From CAWDLX01 sp046728155 (GTDB lineage Bacteria > Actinomycetota > Actinomycetes > Mycobacteriales > Micromonosporaceae), in NCBI GenBank assembly GCA_046728155.1, contig JBKPDY010000144.1, positions 1 through 7,956 of the forward strand: a DNA stretch of 7,956 nucleotides, written 5' to 3'. This document shows, one piece after another, positions 1-6,907 of the stretch; the stretch's first letter is position 1, and every line of letters starts with the position of its first letter. The notes under the pieces are model-generated. The model was given only the letters and a program-made list of their open reading frames with translations, ran no database searches and was not told where the DNA came from. The position numbers and the translations under genes are program-made.

Positions 1-541
1 AGCCGTGGCGGTGCATCGCGGCCTTAGGCGAACCGGTGGTCCCCGAGGTATAGAGCCAAAAGGCGGGCGAGTCGGCGATCGTGGAGTAGACCAGGTCGGT
101 GGGCTCTGCCTCACGCACCAATTCGTCCAATGTGGACGTCACCAGTCGGGTCCGCAGTTCGGGTGCCCTTTCCGCCGCCGGCAGCACGGTGGCCTCGTAC
201 TGCGGCGAGTAGGCGAGCATCGGTGCGCGCGAGTCACGGAGCAGCTCGGTGATGTCGTCGCTGGTGAGCATTGTGGACACCGGTACTGGGACGGCACCGA
301 TGCGCATGGCCGCGAGGTAGAGCATGACGAACTGCGGGGAGTCGGCCACGACCATCAGCAGCCGCTGCTCGGGTCGTAGACCGAGTTCGCCCAGGGCCGA
401 CGCCGTTCGCCGTACGGCGTCCAGCAGCTGCCGGTACGTCAGGTCGCCGGCCGGACCGGTCAGGGCGACGCGCTCCCCGTCGGCGGCTGCTATGCGTCGA
501 TCGAGTAGGTACTCGCTGGCGTTGAACAGCTCCGTGCTCAT
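1..541 (-). CDS. Benzoate-CoA ligase, N-terminal part (cut by window edge)
   Basis: This is an adenylate-forming acyl-CoA synthetase. It would activate benzoate with ATP and CoA to benzoyl-CoA in the cytoplasm, the entry step of the box pathway. About 180 N-terminal residues are visible, and the rest lies beyond position 1. The opening residues MSTELFNASEYLLDRR resemble the start of benzoate-CoA ligases (FNAAEYLLDRH type). The phosphate-binding A3 motif YTSGTTGSPK is at about residues 164-173, followed by AAMHRHG. The ATG at 541 is chosen because AGGAG (547-551, minus strand) lies 5 bases upstream and the family N-terminus begins there. The gene starts 21 bases after the boxB stop, so it is probably the third gene of the same operon. 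A ligase for a substituted benzoate or another aryl acid is possible, because the substrate-binding part is not visible. The boxB/boxC context favours benzoate. Confidence 0.85.
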   Translation of the reverse strand, partial: MSTELFNASEYLLDRRIAAADGERVALTGPAGDLTYRQLLDAVRRTASALGELGLRPEQRLLMVVADSPQFVMLYLAAMRIGAVPVPVSTMLTSDDITELLRDSRAPMLAYSPQYEATVLPAAERAPELRTRLVTSTLDELVREAEPTDLVYSTIADSPAFWLYTSGTTGSPKAAMHRHG

Positions 542-546
542 CGCTA

Positions 547-551
547 CTCCT
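547..551 (-). promoter_or_regulatory. Ribosome binding site of benzoate-CoA ligase
   Basis: AGGAG on the minus strand, 5 bases before the ATG at 541. It fixes the start of a gene whose end lies outside the window. Confidence 0.7.
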
Positions 552-562
552 GTGCGCGGGGG

Positions 563-1984
563 TCAGGTGAGGTGCACGTACTCGTAGTCGAACGGTTTGC
601 CGTTGATGCCGTTGCGGGGCGGGGCGATCCAGGCCGCGATCTTCCCGCGCTCATGGACCGGACGCATCAGTGACCGCACGTACGTCTTGTCGACCTCGGT
701 GGGTAGCCACTCGCCGCGCCGCCGCGTCCACTCCTCGGGGGTGAGGCGTTGACCATGCGGAGTCGCCTCGATGGTTCGGAAGACTCCGACCTTGCGGTTG
801 AAAGCGACGTGGGGGAGCCGTAGCCGTTGTGGCAGCCCGGCGTTGTCGAGGATCCGGTTCCACCGGTTGATGCCGCTCTGACAGTCGGCGATGTAGTGCG
901 CCCGCAGGTCGGTATTGAGGCCGGTCAACGCCGCGACTTCGGTGCTACCGATCGCGCCGTCCTCGGTGACGGCGTCGACCATTGTGGACTCATCCGTCAG
1001 CTTGTGGTCGTCCTTTCGACGCTCCTCCATCCACCTGCCCTTCAACCCGGCGGTGAAGTAGTTGGCGACGTTGGTGGAGGTCTCCCCGCCGAACAGGTCC
1101 AAGGACACGCTGTAGTGGAAGTTGATGTAGCGCTGGATGACGTCCAACGGTATCCCGCCCAGGGGTACGACCTCGTCGGTGTCGTGTTCGGTCATCAGCT
1201 GCGCGGTGCGTTCCACGACCCGGTCAATGCCCGTGGTACCGACGAACATGTGGTGCGACTCTTCCTTGAGCATGAACTCGCAGGTACGCGACAGCGGGTC
1301 GAAGGCGCTCTCCTTCAACGTCCCGAGCTGGTACTTGCCATCGCGATCGGTGAAGTACGTGAACATAAAGAAGGAGAGCCAGTCCGGGGTCTCCTCGTTG
1401 AACGCGCCGAGGATGCGGGGCGCGTCCTCACTTCCCGAATTGCGGTGCAGAAGCTCTTCGGCCTCCTCGCGCCCCTCGCGGCCGAAGTACGCGTGCAGCA
1501 GGTACACCATCGCCCATAGGTGGCGTCCCTCCTCCACGTTGACCTGGAAGAGGTTGCGCAGGTCGTACAGGCTGGGCGCGGTCGCGCCGAGGTTGCGTTG
1601 CTGTTCAACGGAGGCCGGCTCGGTGTCGCCCTGCACGACGATGAGCCGCTGAAGCTCGGCCCGGTACTCGCCCGGTACCCGCTGCCACGCCGGCTCGCCC
1701 TTGTGCTCGCCGAAGGCGATCTGCCGGTCACGGTCACGTTCGGCGAGGAAGATGCCCCAGCGGTAGTCCTTCATCACCACGTGGTCGAAGTGGGCCCATC
1801 CTTCGCGTCCGACGCTGACGGCCGTCCGTAGATACACGTCGCGGGTCGGCAGCGCCGGCCCCATCGACTCCCACCAGCTCAGGAAGTTCGGCTGCCAGGA
1901 CTCCAGCGCCCGCTGCAACCGACGGTCCTCGTGGAGGTCGACGTTGTTGGGGATCTTCTCGCTGTAGTCGGCGACGGCTGTCAT
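563..1984 (-). CDS. boxB: Benzoyl-CoA 2,3-epoxidase, diiron oxygenase subunit BoxB
   Basis: BoxB is the oxygenase of the aerobic benzoyl-CoA pathway. With electrons from the reductase BoxA it converts benzoyl-CoA and O2 to 2,3-epoxybenzoyl-CoA. The protein is 473 residues, which as I recall is the usual family size. It carries the ferritin-like diiron set: Q118 and E122 (in QGDTEP), E152 and H155 (in EEGRH), D213 (in FTDRD), and E242 and H245 (in EESHH). These match, with a constant offset of two, the ligands I recall for Azoarcus evansii BoxB (Q116, E120, E150, H153, D211, E240, H243), so the site looks intact. The reading frame stays open 47 codons further upstream, inside boxC. I chose the internal ATG at 1984 because the family-like N-terminus (MTAVADYSEKIPNNVDLH) begins there, 4 bases after the boxC stop. 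The best Shine-Dalgarno, AGGAAG at 1998-2003, is 13 bases away, so translational coupling to boxC is likely. Confidence 0.95.
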   Translation of the reverse strand: MTAVADYSEKIPNNVDLHEDRRLQRALESWQPNFLSWWESMGPALPTRDVYLRTAVSVGREGWAHFDHVVMKDYRWGIFLAERDRDRQIAFGEHKGEPAWQRVPGEYRAELQRLIVVQGDTEPASVEQQRNLGATAPSLYDLRNLFQVNVEEGRHLWAMVYLLHAYFGREGREEAEELLHRNSGSEDAPRILGAFNEETPDWLSFFMFTYFTDRDGKYQLGTLKESAFDPLSRTCEFMLKEESHHMFVGTTGIDRVVERTAQLMTEHDTDEVVPLGGIPLDVIQRYINFHYSVSLDLFGGETSTNVANYFTAGLKGRWMEERRKDDHKLTDESTMVDAVTEDGAIGSTEVAALTGLNTDLRAHYIADCQSGINRWNRILDNAGLPQRLRLPHVAFNRKVGVFRTIEATPHGQRLTPEEWTRRRGEWLPTEVDKTYVRSLMRPVHERGKIAAWIAPPRNGINGKPFDYEYVHLT

Positions 1985-1988
1985 CGCT

Positions 1989-3662
<1,674 letters not shown>

Positions 3663-3668
3663 CGCAGG

Positions 3669-3676
3669 TCCTCCTC
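3669..3676 (-). promoter_or_regulatory. Strong ribosome binding site of boxC
   Basis: GAGGAGGA on the minus strand, 6 bases before the boxC ATG. It is the strongest Shine-Dalgarno in the window and supports boxC as the first gene of the operon. Confidence 0.8.
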
Positions 3677-3765
3677 AGCCCGCTCTCCACTGTACGGCGA
3701 GCATCTGCCGAGCGCGGGCCGGGCCGTTTGCCAGGACACCAAAATGCGTTGAGGCCGGAGGGCGC

Positions 3766-3873
3766 GCGGCGCTGGCGCACGCCGACCAGGTCGTGGTCCT
3801 CATCGGAGGCGAGGTGGTCGCCCAGGGCACCGGGAACGAACTCGCCGATCGGTGGGGTCGGCTCGCCGGATGA
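3766..3873 (+). pseudogene. C-terminal remnant of an ABC transporter ATP-binding protein
   Basis: About 35 codons in one frame read AALAHADQVVVLIGGEVV, then AQGTGNELADRWGRLAG and a TGA stop. This resembles the tail of ABC exporter ATPases just after the H-loop (pattern: HADRVVVLxxGxVVxxGTHxELL, then a small end helix). The Walker A, Q-loop, signature and Walker B motifs are absent. Upstream of residue AAL the frame has no ABC-like sequence and no start with a ribosome binding site. I read it as the leftover 3' end of a transporter gene lost by deletion or rearrangement, lying between the divergent box operon and the VOC genes. The similarity is recognised by eye over a short stretch, so a chance match is possible. 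Confidence 0.55.
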
Positions 3874-3918
3874 AGGGTCGTTCGTACGCTGTATCCGGCC
3901 GTCTCGGCAATCGATGAC

Positions 3919-3923
3919 AGGAG
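3919..3923 (+). promoter_or_regulatory. Ribosome binding site of the first VOC gene
   Basis: AGGAG lies 5 bases before the ATG at 3929. It decides the start, since the frame stays open far upstream without similarity. Confidence 0.7.
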
Positions 3924-3928
3924 AGACC

Positions 3929-4306
3929 ATGGCGGGAATAGGTCGGCTGGGCAGCGTCGCGCTGGAGTGTCCTGATCCCGCGGCTCTCGCTGAGTTCTAC
4001 AGCCGGGTCACGGGCTGGCCCATCGTCTACGCCTCGCCTGACTGGTACTCCATCGCGGCCAGTCCAGACAGCGAAATGCACCTGTCGTTCCAGCGTTCGC
4101 CAGGTTACCGGCCGCCCACCTGGCCCGATCCTGCCTCCTCGATGCAGTTCCATCTGCACGTGAAGGTCGACGACCTGGACGCGGCCGAGGCGGCCGTGGT
4201 TAGCCTGGGCGCGCATCGACTCGGCCAACAACCGAGCCCGGACGGCTTCCGGGTGCTCGCCGATCCCACCGGTCACGTGTTCTGTCTCGTGCCGGAGCGG
4301 TCGTAG
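3929..4306 (+). CDS. VOC family protein (glyoxalase-like domain)
   Basis: A 125-residue single-domain protein of the vicinal oxygen chelate fold. The two beta-alpha-beta units are visible. The first runs from about residue 7 (GSVALECPDPAALAEFYSRV, then TGW). The second runs from about residue 73 (FHLHVKVDDLDAAEAAVVSL), ending with a conserved DPTGHVFCLV near the C-terminus. This pattern fits the 'glyoxalase-like' group common in actinobacteria. Most members are uncharacterised, and they include resistance, isomerase and dioxygenase-like proteins. The substrate cannot be inferred. The start at 3929 is set by AGGAG 5 bases upstream. Its stop lies 10 bases before a second VOC gene, so the two are probably cotranscribed. 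It runs divergently from the box operon, and no functional link to benzoate breakdown is shown. Confidence 0.85.
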   Translation: MAGIGRLGSVALECPDPAALAEFYSRVTGWPIVYASPDWYSIAASPDSEMHLSFQRSPGYRPPTWPDPASSMQFHLHVKVDDLDAAEAAVVSLGAHRLGQQPSPDGFRVLADPTGHVFCLVPERS

Positions 4307-4316
4307 GGTAGTCCTC

Positions 4317-4688
4317 GTGCACCTTGGCCACTTAGGACTTCCGGTCCGAGACGTCGACCGCGCGAGGCGCTTCTACGAGACCTACTTCGGCTTCGATCCG
4401 GCGACTGCGCAACGGTACGAGGACGAAACCATCATCATCCGCAACGGCGACGGCTTCGACCTGGCGCTGCACCCGATCGACGACGTGGGTACGCCGCAGC
4501 CGTTCCTCCACTTTGGATTCCATCTGCCCGAACGTGATGACGTCGGGCCGCTGCACGACCGGTTGGTACGCGACGGAGTCGAGATCCTGGAGCGGTACGA
4601 GGAATCCGACCTCGTGTCGTTCAAATGCCTTGATCCGGACGGACACCGCATCGAGGTGTACTGGGAATCGGCCCCGGTGAAGCGGTGA
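4317..4688 (+). CDS. VOC family protein (glyoxalase/fosfomycin-resistance/dioxygenase superfamily)
   Basis: A 123-residue VOC-fold protein starting at GTG (4317). The expected metal-ligand positions are present: H5 in GHLGLPVRDV, H65 in FLHFGFHL and E113 in HRIEVYW. The last follows the typical DPDGH turn (106-110), so an active metal centre is plausible. Two beta-alpha units cover the whole length: RARRFYETYFGF (15-26) and the C-terminal half with GPLHDRLVRDGVEI. No good Shine-Dalgarno precedes the GTG; the nearest purine-rich bases, GGGTAG, overlap the upstream stop region. Translation is therefore probably coupled to the first VOC gene 10 bases away. The stop codon overlaps the left arm of a 13-base inverted repeat. 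The two VOC proteins differ clearly in sequence, so this is not a recent tandem duplication. Substrate unknown. Confidence 0.85.
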   Translation: MHLGHLGLPVRDVDRARRFYETYFGFDPATAQRYEDETIIIRNGDGFDLALHPIDDVGTPQPFLHFGFHLPERDDVGPLHDRLVRDGVEILERYEESDLVSFKCLDPDGHRIEVYWESAPVKR

Positions 4689-4746
4689 TCCAACAGAATA
4701 TCCGTTACGTGCAACCGGCTGGACGCTTCCGAGATTCTGTTGGATC
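4687..4746. repeat. Perfect 13-base inverted repeat with a 34-base spacer
   Basis: GATCCAACAGAAT (4687-4699) is matched exactly by its reverse complement ATTCTGTTGGATC (4734-4746). The left arm overlaps the stop codon of the second VOC gene. If transcribed it gives a stable long-loop hairpin, but no T-run follows, so it is not a classic intrinsic terminator. It could instead be a transcript end structure, paired operator half-sites, or the ends of a very small mobile relic. No target-site duplication is visible. Confidence 0.8.
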
Positions 4747-4810
4747 TACCCTGCGGGCAGCCGTTGCATACGTCAATCTCCCGGCCGGACAGATCCCGCG
4801 AGCCGGTTGC
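4711..4810. repeat. Perfect 10-base inverted repeat interleaved with the 13-base repeat
   Basis: GCAACCGGCT (4711-4720), inside the loop of the 13-base inverted repeat, is the exact reverse complement of AGCCGGTTGC (4801-4810). The right arm ends 16 bases before the sigma-factor ATG. In RNA the two pairings would form a pseudoknot-like fold or compete. The arms are GC-rich and only 10 bases, so chance cannot be excluded. Confidence 0.55.
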
Positions 4811-4826
4811 CTGCGTATGTCTGGGT

Positions 4827-5387
4827 ATGAGGGCCACCGACGACGGGCTGCTCGCGAGTATGGCGGCTGGCGACAGCCAAGCCGCGGCCGCCTTCGTACG
4901 GCGATACCAGGCCCGGGTGTTCGGCCTGGCCCTCACCATCGTCGGTGTCCCGGCGCTCGCCGAGGACGTCGCCCAGGAGGCGTTCGTACGCGCATGGCGG
5001 TTCGCCGGAGCGTACGACCCCCGCCGGGGCGCGGTGGCGAGCTGGCTGCTGACCATCACGCGCAACGTCGCCATCGACGCGATCCGGCTGTCCCGGGACC
5101 AGCCGTACGACCCCGCCGCCATGATCTCGATGCTGTCCCGTTCCGAAACCGGGGTCAATGGCAACTACCCGGATCAGTTGGCCGATGCGCAGCGTATCCG
5201 CGCCGAGCTGGCGCGGTTGCCGCGGGAGCAGGTGGTCGCAGTGGTACTCGCGTCCGTCTACGGCCTGACCGCTCGTGAGATCGCCGACCGGGAGAGCATC
5301 CCGGTAGGCACCGCCAAGACCCGCATCCGGCTCGGGCTGGCCCGGCTGCGCGACCAGCTCGAGGTGAGCGATGAACGAGACGCGTGA
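4827..5387 (+). CDS. ECF-family RNA polymerase sigma factor
   Basis: A 186-residue extracytoplasmic-function sigma factor that would direct RNA polymerase to a small regulon. Region 2 spans about residues 22-90: AAFVRRYQARVFGLAL, then the core-binding/-10 segment AEDVAQEAFVRAWRF (45-59) and SWLLTITRNVAIDAIR. Region 4 spans about 122-178, with helix-turn-helix GLTAREIADRESIPVGTAKT (146-165). There is no region 1.1 or 3 and no C-terminal extension. The ATG at 4827 fits the usual ECF opening (TDDxLLAxMAAGD), although no clear Shine-Dalgarno precedes it. An in-frame ATG at 4740 would add 29 residues unlike the family. The last 17 bases overlap the anti-sigma start, a translationally coupled pair. 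The leader contains two interleaved inverted repeats. I could not find a convincing autoregulatory ECF promoter (AAC / CGTC type). The ECF subgroup is not assigned. Confidence 0.93.
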   Translation: MRATDDGLLASMAAGDSQAAAAFVRRYQARVFGLALTIVGVPALAEDVAQEAFVRAWRFAGAYDPRRGAVASWLLTITRNVAIDAIRLSRDQPYDPAAMISMLSRSETGVNGNYPDQLADAQRIRAELARLPREQVVAVVLASVYGLTAREIADRESIPVGTAKTRIRLGLARLRDQLEVSDERDA

Positions 5388-6090
5388 CTGTGAGCAGGTG
5401 CGCCCGCTGCTGGCTGAGGTGGCCGCGGGTGCGGCCACCGGCTACGATCTCGCGCTGGCGCTCGGGCACGTGGCCGGGTGCCCAGCCTGCCGCGAGGAAC
5501 TGATCGAGCTGACGCGGGTCGCCGACGATCTGCTGCTGCTAACCCCGGAGCGGGAGCCGCCCGCCGGCTTCGAAACCGCGGTGGTGCAACGCATCGTCGG
5601 CCTTACCAGTCATCCGCCGCGCAGACGTTGGCGGCCGCGGATCCAACCGGGCAGGACCGACAGGGGACTGCGCCTCGTCGCCGCTCTGATCATCCTGCTC
5701 CTCGCGGTGGCCAGCGGAGCGGCCTTCGCGCTGTGGCGCACAGCTCCGGACCGCCGACTGGCCGACCAGTACCGGCAGACCCTGGCGCTGGCGGGAGGCC
5801 GGTACCTGAAGGCGGCCCAGGTGACCACGGACAGCGGACGGGAGGTCGGCCACATCTTCCTGTACGAAGGTTCGCCGTCGTGGATCACGGTCGTACTTAC
5901 CGCGGCGCCGGTGGCCGGGGATTACGCGATGTCGATCGTCACCACCGATGGCGTCCGGTATCCGGCCGGAACGTGCCAGGTCACGGGTCAGTCCGCGACG
6001 GTCGGCTACGCATTGCCTGTCCCGGTGTCGGCCATCAGCGCGATCGAGCTCGTCCATCCCGGGGTGCGATTGACCGCGCTCACTGCATGA
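5371..6090 (+). CDS. Membrane anti-sigma factor with zinc-binding (ZAS) domain
   Basis: A 239-residue single-pass regulator predicted to hold the upstream sigma factor inactive at the membrane. The cytoplasmic N-terminal domain has the zinc-binding signature H33-x3-C37-x2-C40 (HVAGCPAC) and a following amphipathic stretch. One transmembrane helix covers about residues 102-122 (LVAALIILLLAVASGAAFAL), preceded by a basic, Arg-rich segment (84-101) consistent with the N-terminus inside. About 115 residues form an extracytoplasmic sensor of unknown fold (RYLKAAQVTTDSGREVG, WITVVLTAAP, YAMSIVTTDG). The start has GAGGTG (5361-5366) 4 bases upstream and overlaps the sigma gene by 17 bases. Release would involve proteolysis or a signal on the outer domain, which the sequence does not specify. 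The lipoprotein gene begins 33 bases downstream. Confidence 0.9.
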   Translation: MNETRDCEQVRPLLAEVAAGAATGYDLALALGHVAGCPACREELIELTRVADDLLLLTPEREPPAGFETAVVQRIVGLTSHPPRRRWRPRIQPGRTDRGLRLVAALIILLLAVASGAAFALWRTAPDRRLADQYRQTLALAGGRYLKAAQVTTDSGREVGHIFLYEGSPSWITVVLTAAPVAGDYAMSIVTTDGVRYPAGTCQVTGQSATVGYALPVPVSAISAIELVHPGVRLTALTA

Positions 6091-6111
6091 GTTATTCCGA
6101 CCTACCACCAT

Positions 6112-6117
6112 GGAGGT
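6112..6117 (+). promoter_or_regulatory. Ribosome binding site of the lipoprotein gene
   Basis: GGAGGT lies 6 bases before the GTG at 6124. It fixes a GTG start, which also gives a correctly sized lipoprotein signal peptide. Confidence 0.75.
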
Positions 6118-6123
6118 GTCATT

Positions 6124-6651
6124 GTGCGATGGAATAAGGCGACGTGGCTAGCGGCGGCGGTGTTCGCAGTCGCCGGTTGTGCGAGCGGGACAGGAACGAC
6201 GACCACGCCTGGTACGGCGCCCGCCGGACCGGCCGCGACGGTCAGCATGAAGGTCGTGCCCGGCGTCGGGCCCAGCCTGGTCGACTCGACCGGGCGGACG
6301 CTGTACTTCGCCGACCAGGAGGCGAGCGGAAGTATCCACTGCCTAGCCGCGTGCGTACGGTTCTGGATACCGCTGACCACATCCAGCGGCTCCATGCCGA
6401 CGGCCGGCGACGGGGTGACCGGCAGGTTGTCGACCATCAACCGGCCGGACGGGATGGTCCAGGTGACGTACGACGGCAAGCCGCTGTGCACGTTCATCCA
6501 GGACGACGCGCCCGGCAAGGCGACCGGGAACGGCTTCAAGGACAGCTTCGACGGCACCGATTTCGAATGGCACGCGGCCGGATTGACCGGTGCGGCGCCA
6601 AGTCCAATCGGGTCCTCCGCAAGCAACGGGAGCGACGGGTACCACTACTAG
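6124..6651 (+). CDS. Lipoprotein with two secreted repeats (COG4315 / Lipoprotein_15-like)
   Basis: A 175-residue exported lipoprotein. The signal peptide is MRWNK (initiator GTG read as Met), then a hydrophobic core and lipobox V16-A17-G18-C19. A Thr/Pro/Ala-rich linker runs to about residue 40. Two copies of the secreted repeat of unknown function follow. The first (about 49-85) has SLVDSTGRTLYFADQE, then CLAAC and W81. The second (about 109-153) has DGMVQVTYDGKPLCTF, DDAPGK, TGNG and EWHAAG. The family's usual Tyr in the second PLY motif is Cys122 here, so the mature protein has cysteines C73, C77 and C122 besides the lipidated one. Such proteins sit on the outer face of the membrane. It lies 33 bases after the anti-sigma gene and is probably in the same operon. 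Possible roles are an output of the sigma factor or a partner sensing the envelope state. No enzymatic function can be assigned. Confidence 0.88.
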   Translation: MRWNKATWLAAAVFAVAGCASGTGTTTTPGTAPAGPAATVSMKVVPGVGPSLVDSTGRTLYFADQEASGSIHCLAACVRFWIPLTTSSGSMPTAGDGVTGRLSTINRPDGMVQVTYDGKPLCTFIQDDAPGKATGNGFKDSFDGTDFEWHAAGLTGAAPSPIGSSASNGSDGYHY

Positions 6652-6683
6652 GCAAACGGTCCAATGTGGACTCCCGCTGGCGC

Positions 6684-6839
6684 CTACGAGTGGTGGACAT
6701 CGGCGCGGTGGTCGATACGCACGACGTGGACTGTGTGTGCCCGATCGTCTATCCGGTACACCACCCGGTACGCACCTCGCCGGGCGGTGTGGTAGCCGGC
6801 AAGTTCGTTGGTAAGCGGCCTGCCTACACGGTGTAGTAG
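6684..6839 (-). pseudogene. C-terminal remnant of a RelE/ParE-type toxin
   Basis: Reading the minus strand from 6839 gives 51 codons before TAG (6684-6686): HRVGRPLTNELAGYHTARRG, then AYRVVYRIDD, AHTVHVVRIDHRADVHHS. This closely follows the C-terminal two thirds of RelE-superfamily mRNA interferases (pattern: HRVGKPL..EL.G..SARRGDYRVVYRIDD....V.VV.IDHRADVY). A TGA stop lies in frame immediately upstream (6840-6842). There is no start codon or ribosome binding site, and the N-terminal helix is not found in the other two frames before the neighbouring dehydratase gene. No antitoxin gene is adjacent. It is therefore best read as a truncated relic of a toxin-antitoxin locus. Inactivity is inferred from the missing N-terminus. 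Confidence 0.75.
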
Positions 6840-6870
6840 TCATCTGTAGCCCAAATGACCAGTCCGCCGG

Positions 6871-6899
6871 TTGACAGTCGCGTCGTCCGCCGTTCTAGT
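6871..6899 (+). promoter_or_regulatory. Housekeeping-type promoter of the dehydratase gene
   Basis: A perfect -35 TTGACA (6871-6876) is followed after 17 bases by TCTAGT (6894-6899), four of six matches to TATAAT. An alternative -10, TAGTAC, is at 6896-6901. The expected transcription start, about 7 bases after the -10, falls at or within a base or two of the ATG at 6908. This implies a leaderless transcript, common in actinobacteria. Confidence 0.6.
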
Positions 6900-6907
6900 A
6901 CCGGAGT

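Noticed and set aside
827..1519. A 230-codon open frame on the plus strand opposite boxB
   Set aside because: It is an antisense shadow of a GC-rich gene. It shows no domain, no ribosome binding site, and boxB is unambiguous on the other strand.
3680..3715. A peptide PLSTVRRASAE resembling the ABC H-loop region
   Set aside because: It is in a different frame from the ABC tail and would align to the same family position as that tail. It also overlaps the boxC upstream region, so it is probably chance.
3663..3765. Promoter of the box operon
   Set aside because: The minus strand shows a TTGGTG-like element but no -10 at a sensible distance, so nothing could be placed with confidence.
4740..4826. 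Extended N-terminus of the sigma factor from the ATG at 4740
   Set aside because: The added 29 residues are unlike ECF sigma N-termini, and the ATG lies at the right arm of the inverted repeat. The start at 4827 gives a standard ECF opening.
4747..4826. Autoregulatory ECF promoter and a direct repeat of GTTGCATACGTC-like sequence before the sigma gene
   Set aside because: No AAC / CGTC pair occurs at a 16-17 base spacing, and the two GTTGC copies (near 4763 and 4805) diverge by indels. The signal is too weak to call.
6659..6671. Terminator hairpin after the lipoprotein (GTCCA-ATG-TGGAC)
   Set aside because: A 5-base stem with a 3-base loop and no T-run is too weak. The same 13-mer occurs inside the ligase gene, so it is treated as a recurring motif instead.
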